This document shows positions 19,150 to 26,912 of a stretch of 64,000 nt of DNA, in pieces. The translations under genes were made by a program, and so were the position numbers. The stretch comes from an uncultured Oligoflexia bacterium. GTDB taxonomy: Bacteria; Bdellovibrionota; Bacteriovoracia; Bacteriovoracales; Bacteriovoracaceae. Position 1 is the first letter of the stretch. Each line of letters starts with the position of its first letter. The notes beneath the pieces are model-generated. The model was not told the DNA's origin and did not search any database. It saw only the letters and a program-made list of their open reading frames with translations. The stretch is from the NCBI GenBank assembly GCA_913058265.1, contig CAJXPQ010000014.1, positions 1-64,000 on the forward strand, written 5' to 3'.

Positions 19150-20601
19150 ATGGAATTATTATCTAATACATCAGACACTATAATTGCTTGTAGCAGTGGT
19201 AATAATTCCAATAGTGCAATTTCGATTATCCGTTTTAGTGGGTTGAATTTCTGCCCTGAACTTAATACTTTTTTTTCAATTGATACGACGACGCTTAAGC
19301 CACGCTATGCTCATTATTGTAATCTTTCATTTAACAACAAGATATATGATGATGTAATAATGACTTTTTTTCCAGGTCCTAACTCTTATAATGGTCAAGA
19401 CATCTTGGAAGTTTCAGTTCACGGAAATCGGCTTAGTGTGGATAGAATTATTAGACTCTTTGTTGATAATTCTTCAATCCGATTAGCAGAGCCCGGAGAA
19501 TTTAGTTTTAGAGCGCTTAAAAATAAGAAACTAACTCTTAATCAAGTAGAAGGTTTAGATTTACTTTTAAATGCCAGCAGTATCTTTTCTCTTGATCAGG
19601 GCTTTTCTCTCTTGTCAGGAAAATTAAAAAGCAGCTTTTTAAAATTGAACGAGTCATATCTTCGCCATAGATCTTCTTTAGAGCTTGGCTTTGATTTTCT
19701 TGATGATATTGGTGAAGAGCAATTTAGTGAACATTTTTCAAGTTCTTTTAATGATTTAAAATCTATTATTACTCAACTGTATAAACAGGTGAGTGGCATT
19801 AGTACAAATCTTATAAAGCCTGAGGTGGCACTTTTTGGATTACCAAATGCTGGGAAGAGTACTCTGTTCAATAAGATTCTTGTTGATGACAGGGCGATTG
19901 TTTCTTCTACACCTGGAACCACTCGTGATTATATTTCTGAAGATTTTCTTATCGATAATAATACATTTACTCTACTTGATACTGCTGGTCTCAGAGAAAC
20001 TTCGGACAGTATCGAAAAGTCGGGAATCGATAGGGCCATAACATTAACTAAAAACTCATTTTATAAAATATTAATAATTAATCCCTTTGATTTTACAGCG
20101 AAAGATATTGATTTCTTTAAATCTTTTCAATTTGATTTAATTGTTTTTACCCATTCGGACTTTGAGGGCTACGATGCTTCAGTTAGTAAGGTTAAATCTC
20201 TTTTTGCCCCGATAGGACCAAAAAAAGTTGGTTCTATAGAACCAGGTATTTCTGCCCCGATAGGACCACTTCAAAATGGTCCTATAGAACCAATTTATTG
20301 TAATCTTACTGATCACAATAGCACGTTAGAGGGTGTAAATAATATTTGTTCACAGGTGTCTGCTAAGTACCTGAAATTACTTTCTTTCGATCCCATTTTG
20401 ATTGAGAGGCATCGGGATACTATCCATAGGTTGCATAGCCTTTTCGAAATTTATTCCTCTGAAGTCGAGCTTAATTCTGACTTGGCAATTATATCCTCTG
20501 AATTAAATATAGTGGGTCATTGTATTTCTGAACTTATTGGTATAATTTCGCCGGACGACGTTTTGCATAATATTTTTGATAACTTTTGCATTGGCAAATA
20601 G
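19150..20601 (+). CDS. mnmE: tRNA modification GTPase MnmE with an inserted palindrome-derived repeat
   Basis: With MnmG this GTPase makes the C5 carboxymethylaminomethyl group of wobble uridine in tRNA. The ATG at 19150 gives MELLSNTSDTI, 483 aa. An upstream in-frame ATG at 19099 would overlap yidC by 44 nt and adds no homologous residues. G1 is GLPNAGKST, G2 TTRD, G3 DTAGLRE, and the terminal CIGK is conserved. Between G4 and G5, about residues 353-381 hold two copies of a 16-residue unit (APIGP...GSIEP and APIGP...GPIEP), encoded by a 48-bp tandem repeat. This insert is not part of the normal G domain. The stop overlaps a parS-like site. Confidence 0.95.
   Translation: MELLSNTSDTIIACSSGNNSNSAISIIRFSGLNFCPELNTFFSIDTTTLKPRYAHYCNLSFNNKIYDDVIMTFFPGPNSYNGQDILEVSVHGNRLSVDRIIRLFVDNSSIRLAEPGEFSFRALKNKKLTLNQVEGLDLLLNASSIFSLDQGFSLLSGKLKSSFLKLNESYLRHRSSLELGFDFLDDIGEEQFSEHFSSSFNDLKSIITQLYKQVSGISTNLIKPEVALFGLPNAGKSTLFNKILVDDRAIVSSTPGTTRDYISEDFLIDNNTFTLLDTAGLRETSDSIEKSGIDRAITLTKNSFYKILIINPFDFTAKDIDFFKSFQFDLIVFTHSDFEGYDASVSKVKSLFAPIGPKKVGSIEPGISAPIGPLQNGPIEPIYCNLTDHNSTLEGVNNICSQVSAKYLKLLSFDPILIERHRDTIHRLHSLFEIYSSEVELNSDLAIISSELNIVGHCISELIGIISPDDVLHNIFDNFCIGK
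20206..20292 (+). repeat. Two tandem 48-bp palindromic units inside mnmE
   Basis: Each unit is GCCCCGATAGGACCA, an 8-nt spacer, then a 16-mer. Copy A spans 20206-20244 and ends in the perfect palindrome TGGTTCTATAGAACCA (20229-20244). Copy B spans 20254-20292 and ends in TGGTCCTATAGAACCA (20277-20292). The outer arms can pair (GATAGGACCA with TGGTCCTATA). Both copies are in frame and free of stop codons. Confidence 0.85.
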
Positions 20602-20615
20602 TTCTACGTGGAACA
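20601..20615. promoter_or_regulatory. parS-like site 1
   Basis: GTTCTACGTGGAACA, a near-palindrome resembling the parS consensus TGTTTCACGTGAAACA (12 of 16 positions, read as TGTTCCACGTAGAAC on the other strand). It lies in the mnmE-mnmG junction, 2.5 kb upstream of parAB, and is the probable ParB binding site. Confidence 0.75.
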
Positions 20616-20622
20616 AAAAAAT

Positions 20623-22461
20623 ATGACTAATTTTGATATCATTATTGTAGGTGGTGGGCATGCTGGAGTTGAGGCAGCCTATATTGCATCACAATTCAAA
20701 AATTTAAACATTGCCTTAATTTCAATGCCGGGAGTAGGTTTAGCTTCTGCCCCTTGTAACCCAGCTGTTGGCGGTGTCGGTAAAGGCCAAGTTGTTAGGG
20801 AAATCGATGCACTGGGTGGTTTAATTGGTAAGCTTGCTGATAGAAATGGTATACAGTTTCGAACTCTAAATGATTCGAAGGGTTTTGCTGTTCAGTCTAC
20901 AAGAATCCAAATAGACAAAGACCTTTATACGATTGATGCTGAAGAGCTACTTAATAAGATAGAAAATTTAACTATAATCAAAGAAAAAATCAAGAAAATA
21001 TCAACTTCCGGTGGCACTTACAGTGTTTCATCTAAAAGTTCTACGTGGAACAGTAAAAAGCTAGTGCTTACTATTGGAACATTTTTAAATGGAAAAATGC
21101 ATACTGGCAGCAAGGTTTCATTGGGTGGTAGGGTTGATTGTGAAAGTTCTGACTCAATTAATGATATGTTCGAAGGAATTAAAACACTTAATACGCGTTT
21201 CAAGACAGGAACACCCGCAAGATTGGACAGTAAAACTATAGATTATGATTTACTGGAAGAGCAACCAAGTGATGATACTGTTGATACGTTTCATGTTCTA
21301 CATGGAACAAAAGAAAGATTTGTGAAGCAAGTATCTTGCTACCTTGCGTATACCAACTTGGATACAATGCAAATAATAAGAGATAATAGAGAGAAGTCAC
21401 CTCTGTTCAATGGTCAGATTGAAGGAGTTGGAGCAAGGTATTGCCCGAGTATAGAGGATAAGGCATATAGATATCCTGATAAAAATAAGCATCATGTCTT
21501 TATAGAGCCTGAGGGTCTAAGTACAAATACAGTATATCCAAGCGGTATATCGACATCACTGCCAGAAAAAAATCAGGAAGAATTAGTTCAAACTATAGTG
21601 GGACTAAGTAATTCAAAAATTGTTCAGCATGGATATGCTGTTGAATACGATGTCTTGGATACAACACAACTGGATCTAACCTTACAGATGAGAGATATGC
21701 CTGGTCTTTATTTTGCTGGGCAGGTGAATGGTACTTCCGGTTATGAGGAAGCTGCAGGACAGGGATATATTGCGGGTGTAAACGCTGCTTTATCAGTCCT
21801 AAGTCGTAAGCCCATGATTCTTTCTAGGAACGAATCATATATAGGGGTAATGGTAGAGGACCTGGTGTCAAATGTAAGAGATGAGCCTTATAGGTTATTT
21901 ACGGCAAGGTCTGAAAATAGACTTTTCATAAGAGAAGATAATGCCATAAATAGGATGTGCCCCCATAGAACCAATTTGGAGCTAGAGGAAGATATAGATA
22001 GGTATAGCGAGATTTATATGCAGGAATATCAGGCATTATTAGAGGTTATAAACTCCGTGTATATAGATTCAAGAGATGAATTTATTAAAAAAGAAAGTAT
22101 ATCTGTTCCACGTAGAATAAAAATTGCCGAGCTCATTAAGCAATCAAACTTGAACCCAATAACAACTTTGGTAGACTTCCTTGAATTCTATGGACTGAAT
22201 TACGATAGAAGAGTCGTAAGATCTATCGCTATAGCCACAAAGTATGAGGGTTATATAAATAAAAGCGATAGCAGTTTTGAAAGAATGAAAAAACTAGAAG
22301 AGAAGGTCATATCATGGTCGGAGATTGTAAGTTCTGAAAACATATCATTCGAGTGTAAACAAAGAATTGAAAAAATTAGGCCAGAAAATTTTGGACAGCT
22401 TAAGCGAATAGATGGAATAAGGCAGGCGACTTTAACAGCTGTTGTAGGAAGTTATTTGTAA
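20623..22461 (+). CDS. mnmG: tRNA uridine 5-carboxymethylaminomethyl modification enzyme MnmG
   Basis: FAD-dependent partner of MnmE in wobble uridine modification. The ATG at 20623 gives MTNFDIIIVGGGHAGVEAAY, the Rossmann FAD-binding start. A GTG 15 nt upstream is also in frame but lies inside the parS-like site. The hallmark ASAPCNPAVGGVGKGQVVREIDALGG and the later GQVNGTSGYEEAAGQG are present. The end carries the MnmG C-terminal helical domain (GIRQATLTAV). The stop overlaps rsmG by one base. Two more parS-like sites lie in the coding sequence. Confidence 0.96.
   Translation: MTNFDIIIVGGGHAGVEAAYIASQFKNLNIALISMPGVGLASAPCNPAVGGVGKGQVVREIDALGGLIGKLADRNGIQFRTLNDSKGFAVQSTRIQIDKDLYTIDAEELLNKIENLTIIKEKIKKISTSGGTYSVSSKSSTWNSKKLVLTIGTFLNGKMHTGSKVSLGGRVDCESSDSINDMFEGIKTLNTRFKTGTPARLDSKTIDYDLLEEQPSDDTVDTFHVLHGTKERFVKQVSCYLAYTNLDTMQIIRDNREKSPLFNGQIEGVGARYCPSIEDKAYRYPDKNKHHVFIEPEGLSTNTVYPSGISTSLPEKNQEELVQTIVGLSNSKIVQHGYAVEYDVLDTTQLDLTLQMRDMPGLYFAGQVNGTSGYEEAAGQGYIAGVNAALSVLSRKPMILSRNESYIGVMVEDLVSNVRDEPYRLFTARSENRLFIREDNAINRMCPHRTNLELEEDIDRYSEIYMQEYQALLEVINSVYIDSRDEFIKKESISVPRRIKIAELIKQSNLNPITTLVDFLEFYGLNYDRRVVRSIAIATKYEGYINKSDSSFERMKKLEEKVISWSEIVSSENISFECKQRIEKIRPENFGQLKRIDGIRQATLTAVVGSYL
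21038..21052. promoter_or_regulatory. parS-like site 2
   Basis: GTTCTACGTGGAACA inside mnmG, identical over 15 nt to site 1. Exact conservation of an asymmetric near-palindrome in an unrelated reading position argues for a binding site rather than codon chance. Confidence 0.75.
22104..22118. promoter_or_regulatory. parS-like site 3
   Basis: TGTTCCACGTAGAAT inside mnmG. It is the reverse-complement orientation of sites 1 and 2, with one end base changed. Confidence 0.7.
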
Positions 22462-23093
22462 TGAATAAATTTATTGAAGAATACTATGAGCTATTAACGA
22501 AAGAATATAGCGGAATAAACTTAACTCGAATTACAGATTATGAAGAATTCAAATTAAAGCAAATTTCAGATTCAATTGAACCATATGAACAAAGTCAGGT
22601 ATTCCAGGATTCCCTGGCAAAAACAGGTGTTATGGTTGATATAGGATTTGGTGGCGGTTTTCCTATTCTTCCTCTGGCAAGGCACGCTGGTCAGTATCGT
22701 TATTTCGGTGTGGAGACGAGGGCAAAGAAAGTTAAAGTTGTCGCGGAGATTGCTGAAAAGTTAGGTCTAAAAAATACTAGTTTTTTTCACTCGCGCATTG
22801 AGCAAATAATGATCGATATACCCGTTGTTTGTACCTTTAAGGCCGTTGGAAAAGTTAATGATTTTCTAAATAAAATATACACTACAGAAATAATACAGGT
22901 CTTCTTTTATAAGGGGCCAAACTTTTATGAGATAGAGTACGATCAAATAAAAGAGGCAAAAAAGCACTGGAAAATAATAGAAGAAAAAGAAATAAACCTA
23001 CCAGGCGTTGAGAAGAGAATATTAATTGGTTTTGAGAATAAACAAGCGCGTAAAGGGTTGAATAACCTTGTCAAACTAAGCGAATTAATTTAA
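22461..23093 (+). CDS. rsmG: 16S rRNA (guanine-N7)-methyltransferase RsmG
   Basis: A 210-aa SAM-dependent methyltransferase for G527 of 16S rRNA, a position tied to streptomycin susceptibility. The SAM-binding loop MVDIGFGGGFPILPLAR (near 54-70) is the family form of DIGSGAGFPG. The acidic ribose-binding end of beta2 is GVETRAKKV. The length and the mnmG-rsmG-parA order support the call. The start overlaps the mnmG stop as TAATG. Confidence 0.93.
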   Translation: MNKFIEEYYELLTKEYSGINLTRITDYEEFKLKQISDSIEPYEQSQVFQDSLAKTGVMVDIGFGGGFPILPLARHAGQYRYFGVETRAKKVKVVAEIAEKLGLKNTSFFHSRIEQIMIDIPVVCTFKAVGKVNDFLNKIYTTEIIQVFFYKGPNFYEIEYDQIKEAKKHWKIIEEKEINLPGVEKRILIGFENKQARKGLNNLVKLSELI

Positions 23094-23130
23094 AACTGAA
23101 AGTAATTTTCACAGAATACGAGAGGCATAA

Positions 23131-23988
23131 ATGGCTAAAATTATAGCAATTGCAAATCAAAAAGGTGGCGTTGGTAAAACAACAACGGCCGTTAATCTTG
23201 CAGCATCATTAGCAGCTGCAGAAAAGAGAACATTAGTAGTTGATCTTGATCCTCAGGGAAATGCAAGTATTGGCGTAGGGCTAGATAAATCTACCTTTAT
23301 AACTGCAAATGTATACCATGCAGTTATTGGTGAAGAGAATACTGAAAACTGTATTTATAATACAGAATTACCTCATTTAGATATCTGCCCATCTGATAAT
23401 AATTTAATTGGAGCAGAAGTAGAGTTGATGAATGCTTTTGCTAGAGAGGCAAAATTAAAAAATGCATTAGAAAGTATAAGAACCAAATATGATTATATAA
23501 TAATTGATTGCCCACCATCTTTAAGCTTATTAACCGTGAACGGATTAAATGCTGCAGATTCATATATAGTACCATTGCAGACAGAGTATTACGCAATGGA
23601 AGGACTAGCGCAGTTATTAAATACAGTTAAGCTTATCAAGCAAAATCTAAATCCAGAACTTGATATAGAGGGCATACTTCTTACTATGTACGACGGAAGA
23701 AATAATCTATCAAAGCTAGTTGCTGAAGAGATACAGTCAACATTTCCTGTGGAAACTTTTAAAACAATAATTCCTAGAAATGTAAAATTGTCTGAGTGTC
23801 CTAGCCACGGGAAGCCAATAATAATTTATGATATTACTTCAAAAGGATCTGAAGCATATTTGAACTTAGCTAGAGAGATTATTCTCAAGGAAAAAGTAAA
23901 GAACGAGATGTTAGAAGAGAAGGCGTCTTTGGTTGAGAGAGTTATTAACCGCGAAGAAATTCCAAGCTTTGATGAATATCAGCTTTAA
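23131..23988 (+). CDS. parA: Chromosome partitioning ATPase ParA
   Basis: A 285-aa deviant-Walker ATPase that binds the nucleoid and moves ParB-parS complexes. Walker A is KGGVGKTT (residues 11-18), A' is DLDPQGNAS and Walker B is YIIIDCPPSLSLL. The C-terminal 30 residues (from LEEKASLVERV) extend beyond the usual Soj core. GAGAGG precedes the ATG. It is cotranscribed with parB 11 nt downstream. Three parS-like sites lie just upstream. Confidence 0.95.
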   Translation: MAKIIAIANQKGGVGKTTTAVNLAASLAAAEKRTLVVDLDPQGNASIGVGLDKSTFITANVYHAVIGEENTENCIYNTELPHLDICPSDNNLIGAEVELMNAFAREAKLKNALESIRTKYDYIIIDCPPSLSLLTVNGLNAADSYIVPLQTEYYAMEGLAQLLNTVKLIKQNLNPELDIEGILLTMYDGRNNLSKLVAEEIQSTFPVETFKTIIPRNVKLSECPSHGKPIIIYDITSKGSEAYLNLAREIILKEKVKNEMLEEKASLVERVINREEIPSFDEYQL

Positions 23989-23999
23989 GAGAGGGTTAG

Positions 24000-24887
24000 A
24001 TGAGTAAAAATAAATTAGCACTAGGTAAGGGTATGAGTGCATTATTGTCAGGTAATAATGCTATATCTAATATGCATAAAAATGACGAATCTGGTCCTAT
24101 AGAACCAAATCAAGGTTCATTATTGGTACCAGTAGATAAAATATACGCTAATAAGGATCAACCCAGAAAGATCTTTAAAGATAAAGAGCTACTCGAATTA
24201 ACAAACTCAATAAAAGAGAATGGAATCATTCAGCCAATAACAGTCTCTGAAGAGTCTGGTCGTTACATGATCATTGCTGGTGAGAGACGATTTAGGGCCT
24301 CTAAACTTGCAGGACTTGAAAGAGTGCCAGTAGTAATCAAAAAGGTTACAAAGAAAGAATCAATGGTTATGGCGATCATTGAGAATGTACAAAGAAGTGA
24401 TCTTAATTGTGTTGAAGAAGCATTAGCATATTATCAACTAATGAATGAATATGAACTCACACAAGAAGAAGTAGCAAAAAAAATAGGCAAAGAAAGATCA
24501 ACAGTTGCAAACTTTTTAAGAATATTAAAACTACCAAGAGAAGTAATTCAGCATCTTCAGAAAGAAGAGCTTAGCTTTGGCCATGCAAAAGTATTAGCAG
24601 GTGTTAAGAATGATGAGTTCTCAAAAAGGTTAGCAAGATTAGCAATTGATGGAAATTTATCTGTTAGAGAGCTTGAGCAACAAATTAAAACAAAAAAAAC
24701 AGTCAAAAGGCCTAGATCAAATAACTTTTTTGATGAAAAGATTGATGCGCTGAAAGGTAAGTTAGAGGCCAAGACAGGATACCACTTTGATTTAAAGACA
24801 AAAAATAATGGATCTGGTACAATAAGTATTAAGTTTAGCAATGAAGCTGAGTTTAATGATGTATTTGAGTACTTAATCAATCGTTAA
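24000..24887 (+). CDS. parB: Chromosome partitioning protein ParB
   Basis: A 295-aa CTP-dependent sliding clamp that loads at parS. The N-terminus KNKLALGKGMSALL is the ParA-stimulating peptide. After a linker comes the ParB/Srx domain with GERRFRA (CTP-binding), then ENVQRSDLN and the HTH EVAKKIGKERSTVANFLR. A C-terminal dimerisation domain completes it. The linker contains the same palindrome-encoded GPIEP string that is found in MnmE. Its start follows parA by 11 nt with GAGAGGG as the binding site. Confidence 0.96.
   Translation: MSKNKLALGKGMSALLSGNNAISNMHKNDESGPIEPNQGSLLVPVDKIYANKDQPRKIFKDKELLELTNSIKENGIIQPITVSEESGRYMIIAGERRFRASKLAGLERVPVVIKKVTKKESMVMAIIENVQRSDLNCVEEALAYYQLMNEYELTQEEVAKKIGKERSTVANFLRILKLPREVIQHLQKEELSFGHAKVLAGVKNDEFSKRLARLAIDGNLSVRELEQQIKTKKTVKRPRSNNFFDEKIDALKGKLEAKTGYHFDLKTKNNGSGTISIKFSNEAEFNDVFEYLINR
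24092..24107 (+). repeat. Palindromic element copy in parB
   Basis: TGGTCCTATAGAACCA, identical to the 16-mer at 20277-20292 in mnmE and in the same codon phase. It encodes GPIEP in the linker between the ParB N-terminal peptide and the core domain. Confidence 0.8.
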
Positions 24888-24918
24888 ACTCTATTGAAGA
24901 TCATGGGAGATCTTTATC

Positions 24919-25254
24919 ATGAGTTCAAGTAATAAAATCTGTGCAATTATTGAAGAAGGCTGTCGCTTTGAAGGAAATCTTTCCTTTAATGGTGTTGTGC
25001 GAGTATCCGGAGTTGTTACAGGTAGTATTTTCTCAAATGACACTTTAGTAATTTCAGAAGCTGCAATAATTAATGCCGATATAAATGCAAACGTTATTCT
25101 AATATCTGGCACTGTCAAAGGTAATATTAAGGCCACTTCTCGAGTGGAAATAAGAAAGCCTGCACGCTTTGAGGGTACCATTACCTCTCCTAGCTTAGTT
25201 GTAGAAGAGGGGGTTATATTTCACGGCGTAACAAAAATGAAAGAGAAAAAATAA
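24919..25254 (+). CDS. Bactofilin
   Basis: A 111-aa cytoskeletal protein. The core shows the repeating pattern of a right-handed beta-helix (FEGNLSFNGVVRVSGVVTGSI, then short hydrophobic-G periods), as in bactofilins that polymerise without nucleotide. Basic, disordered tails flank the core. GGGAG precedes the ATG. In Myxococcus a bactofilin tethers ParABS, so its place next to parAB suggests a link with chromosome positioning (inference from that system). It could equally act in cell shape. Confidence 0.9.
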   Translation: MSSSNKICAIIEEGCRFEGNLSFNGVVRVSGVVTGSIFSNDTLVISEAAIINADINANVILISGTVKGNIKATSRVEIRKPARFEGTITSPSLVVEEGVIFHGVTKMKEKK

Positions 25255-25291
25255 TTCATAATAATACGGTGCAAATCTAACAAAATCTTCC

Positions 25292-25320
25292 TTGACTATA
25301 CTCTCTCAACAGAATATCAC
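25292..25320 (+). promoter_or_regulatory. Putative sigma70-type promoter of the atpF'FHAGDC operon
   Basis: TTGACT (25292-25297) and TATCAC (25315-25320) are 17 nt apart, about 38 nt upstream of the first atp start. AAGGA (25344-25348) is the ribosome-binding site. Confidence 0.6.
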
Positions 25321-25357
25321 ATATGGTTAAAATAACTTAAATTAAGGATTGTTTTCG

Positions 25358-25807
25358 ATGGAAATGTTTGTAGATATCTTTCAGCAGCTCGGAACTGATA
25401 AGAGTATAGTTCATCAGTTTATAATTATTATTGTTATGTTCTACTTAACAAAGTTTTTGTTTATAAATCACTTACATGAAATTATATCAAAAAGAGAAGA
25501 TAATACTGTTGGCCTTGAAGGTAATGCAGAAAAGCAATTTGAAGAAATTGATAAGATTCAAAATGAATATAAAGATAAGATTCAAAACGCAAATAAAGAA
25601 ATTAAATCTATGCTAGATAATGACAAGATGGTCATAGTTAAAACTCATGAAGCAAAATACAGAGAGCAAGAAACTGAGATAAATAAGTATATTGAAACTT
25701 CACGTAAGAAAATAGAAGAAGAGATAAACGAAAAGAAGTCTGAAGTACTGGGTCAAGCGGAAGAGCTATCATCAACTCTTGTTGGAAAAATCACTAAGGG
25801 ATTATAA
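25358..25807 (+). CDS. ATP synthase F0 subunit b'
   Basis: A 149-aa protein with one N-terminal membrane helix (about 20-36) followed by a long charged coiled coil, the stator-stalk layout. An earlier TTG at 25349 is possible, but the ATG at 25358 has AAGGA at 9 nt. A second b-type gene follows at once. The pair b' plus b is known from several proteobacterial and cyanobacterial F-ATPases. The stop and the next start overlap (TAATG). Confidence 0.85.
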   Translation: MEMFVDIFQQLGTDKSIVHQFIIIIVMFYLTKFLFINHLHEIISKREDNTVGLEGNAEKQFEEIDKIQNEYKDKIQNANKEIKSMLDNDKMVIVKTHEAKYREQETEINKYIETSRKKIEEEINEKKSEVLGQAEELSSTLVGKITKGL

Positions 25808-26334
25808 TGAAATATTTAGTTTTATTAATGTTGAATTCTGAAATAGTTCTTGCCGCTGGAAGTGGCCATGGTTCACCAATGGACCTTTTACCGTCGGCAG
25901 TAAATGTTCTTATTCTTTCCTCGTTAATTATATTTGGATTAAGAGGAAAACTAAGTACATTTTTTACTGCGAAATCCACAAGCATTACTGAGATGCTAGA
26001 GAGTGCATCAGCAAAAGCTAAAGAAGCTGAAATGATGATGGAAATGAATAAGAAGAAGATGGACGGAGCTGCCGCAGAAATAGCACAAAAAAAATCAGAT
26101 GCAACAGAAACGATTGCTAGCTTCGAGAAAGAATACAAGGCTGAAGTTGAGCTCAGAGTTAGTAAGATGAAAGAAGATGCTGGGCAAAAAATTGAAGCTG
26201 AAAAAGTTGAAATGTTAAGCGAGTTAAATGCAACTCTTTTAGATGAAGTAATAGCTAAGGCAAAGTCACAAATTAAATCTGATTCAAAACTAGGTGACAA
26301 TGCTGCTAAAAATCTAATTCAAGGACTACAATAA
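25807..26334 (+). CDS. atpF: ATP synthase F0 subunit b
   Basis: A 175-aa stalk subunit. Residues 1-17 look like a cleavable signal (EIVLA-AGSG), then a membrane helix (about 25-43) and a long charged coiled coil rich in K, E and A. This architecture occurs in the b subunits of Deltaproteobacteria-like lineages. The start overlaps the b' stop, and the stop overlaps atpH (TAATG). It forms the peripheral stalk with b' and delta. Confidence 0.9.
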   Translation: MKYLVLLMLNSEIVLAAGSGHGSPMDLLPSAVNVLILSSLIIFGLRGKLSTFFTAKSTSITEMLESASAKAKEAEMMMEMNKKKMDGAAAEIAQKKSDATETIASFEKEYKAEVELRVSKMKEDAGQKIEAEKVEMLSELNATLLDEVIAKAKSQIKSDSKLGDNAAKNLIQGLQ

Positions 26335-26876
26335 TGAAAGATAGTAATATTGCTAAAGTATATGCCAATACATTTATAGAGCTTGCTATTAGCGAAAATA
26401 TTGATGTTGCCAAGGAGTTAACTGACCTTACAGCAGTCATTAATATGTCAAGCGAGTTAGAGAATGTTTTATTCTTAGAAGTATTTACAGATGAAGAAAA
26501 GATTAGTGTCTTTTCAGATGTTTCGAAGAAGATTGGTTTGTCACAAACAATAGAATCTGCAGTTAAATATTTAATTAATGAAAAAAGAATCGGACTTCTA
26601 CCTTTAATATATAAAGAAGTAATAGTCCAAGATGATGCAAAGAAAGGTTTTTTGAGAGGTATCGTTGAAGGCTCAACTGATGACCTTTCAGGCGAATACA
26701 GAGATAAATTGATTGCAGCAATAAAGAAAGAAGTTGGTGATGTGAACCCAATTTTAAGCTATGAGAAAAATGAAAATATAACTGCAGGGTATAAAGTTAC
26801 AGTTGGAGACCTTCAACTGGATGCAACTGTGGATAACCAACTTAAAAGTTTTAAAGAGTCCATTTTAGGAAAATAA
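26334..26876 (+). CDS. atpH: ATP synthase F1 subunit delta
   Basis: A 180-aa subunit that joins the peripheral stalk to the top of F1. The start NIAKVYANTFIELA and the C-terminal sheet (EKNENITAGYKVTVGDLQLDATV) match the OSCP/delta family. Position between atpF and atpA is standard. Confidence 0.93.
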   Translation: MKDSNIAKVYANTFIELAISENIDVAKELTDLTAVINMSSELENVLFLEVFTDEEKISVFSDVSKKIGLSQTIESAVKYLINEKRIGLLPLIYKEVIVQDDAKKGFLRGIVEGSTDDLSGEYRDKLIAAIKKEVGDVNPILSYEKNENITAGYKVTVGDLQLDATVDNQLKSFKESILGK

Positions 26877-26912
26877 ATAAACAAAACTATAAACAAACTG
26901 AAGGATTTGCCA

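Noticed and set aside
20608-20622. GTG start of mnmG
   Set aside because: It lies inside the parS-like site and only adds VEQKN before the conserved N-terminus. The ATG at 20623 is preferred.
21965-21977. ATAGAACCAATTT shared with the mnmE repeat flank (20284-20296)
   Set aside because: A 13-nt match, but it lacks the palindrome's left arm and falls in ordinary mnmG coding sequence, so it is probably chance.
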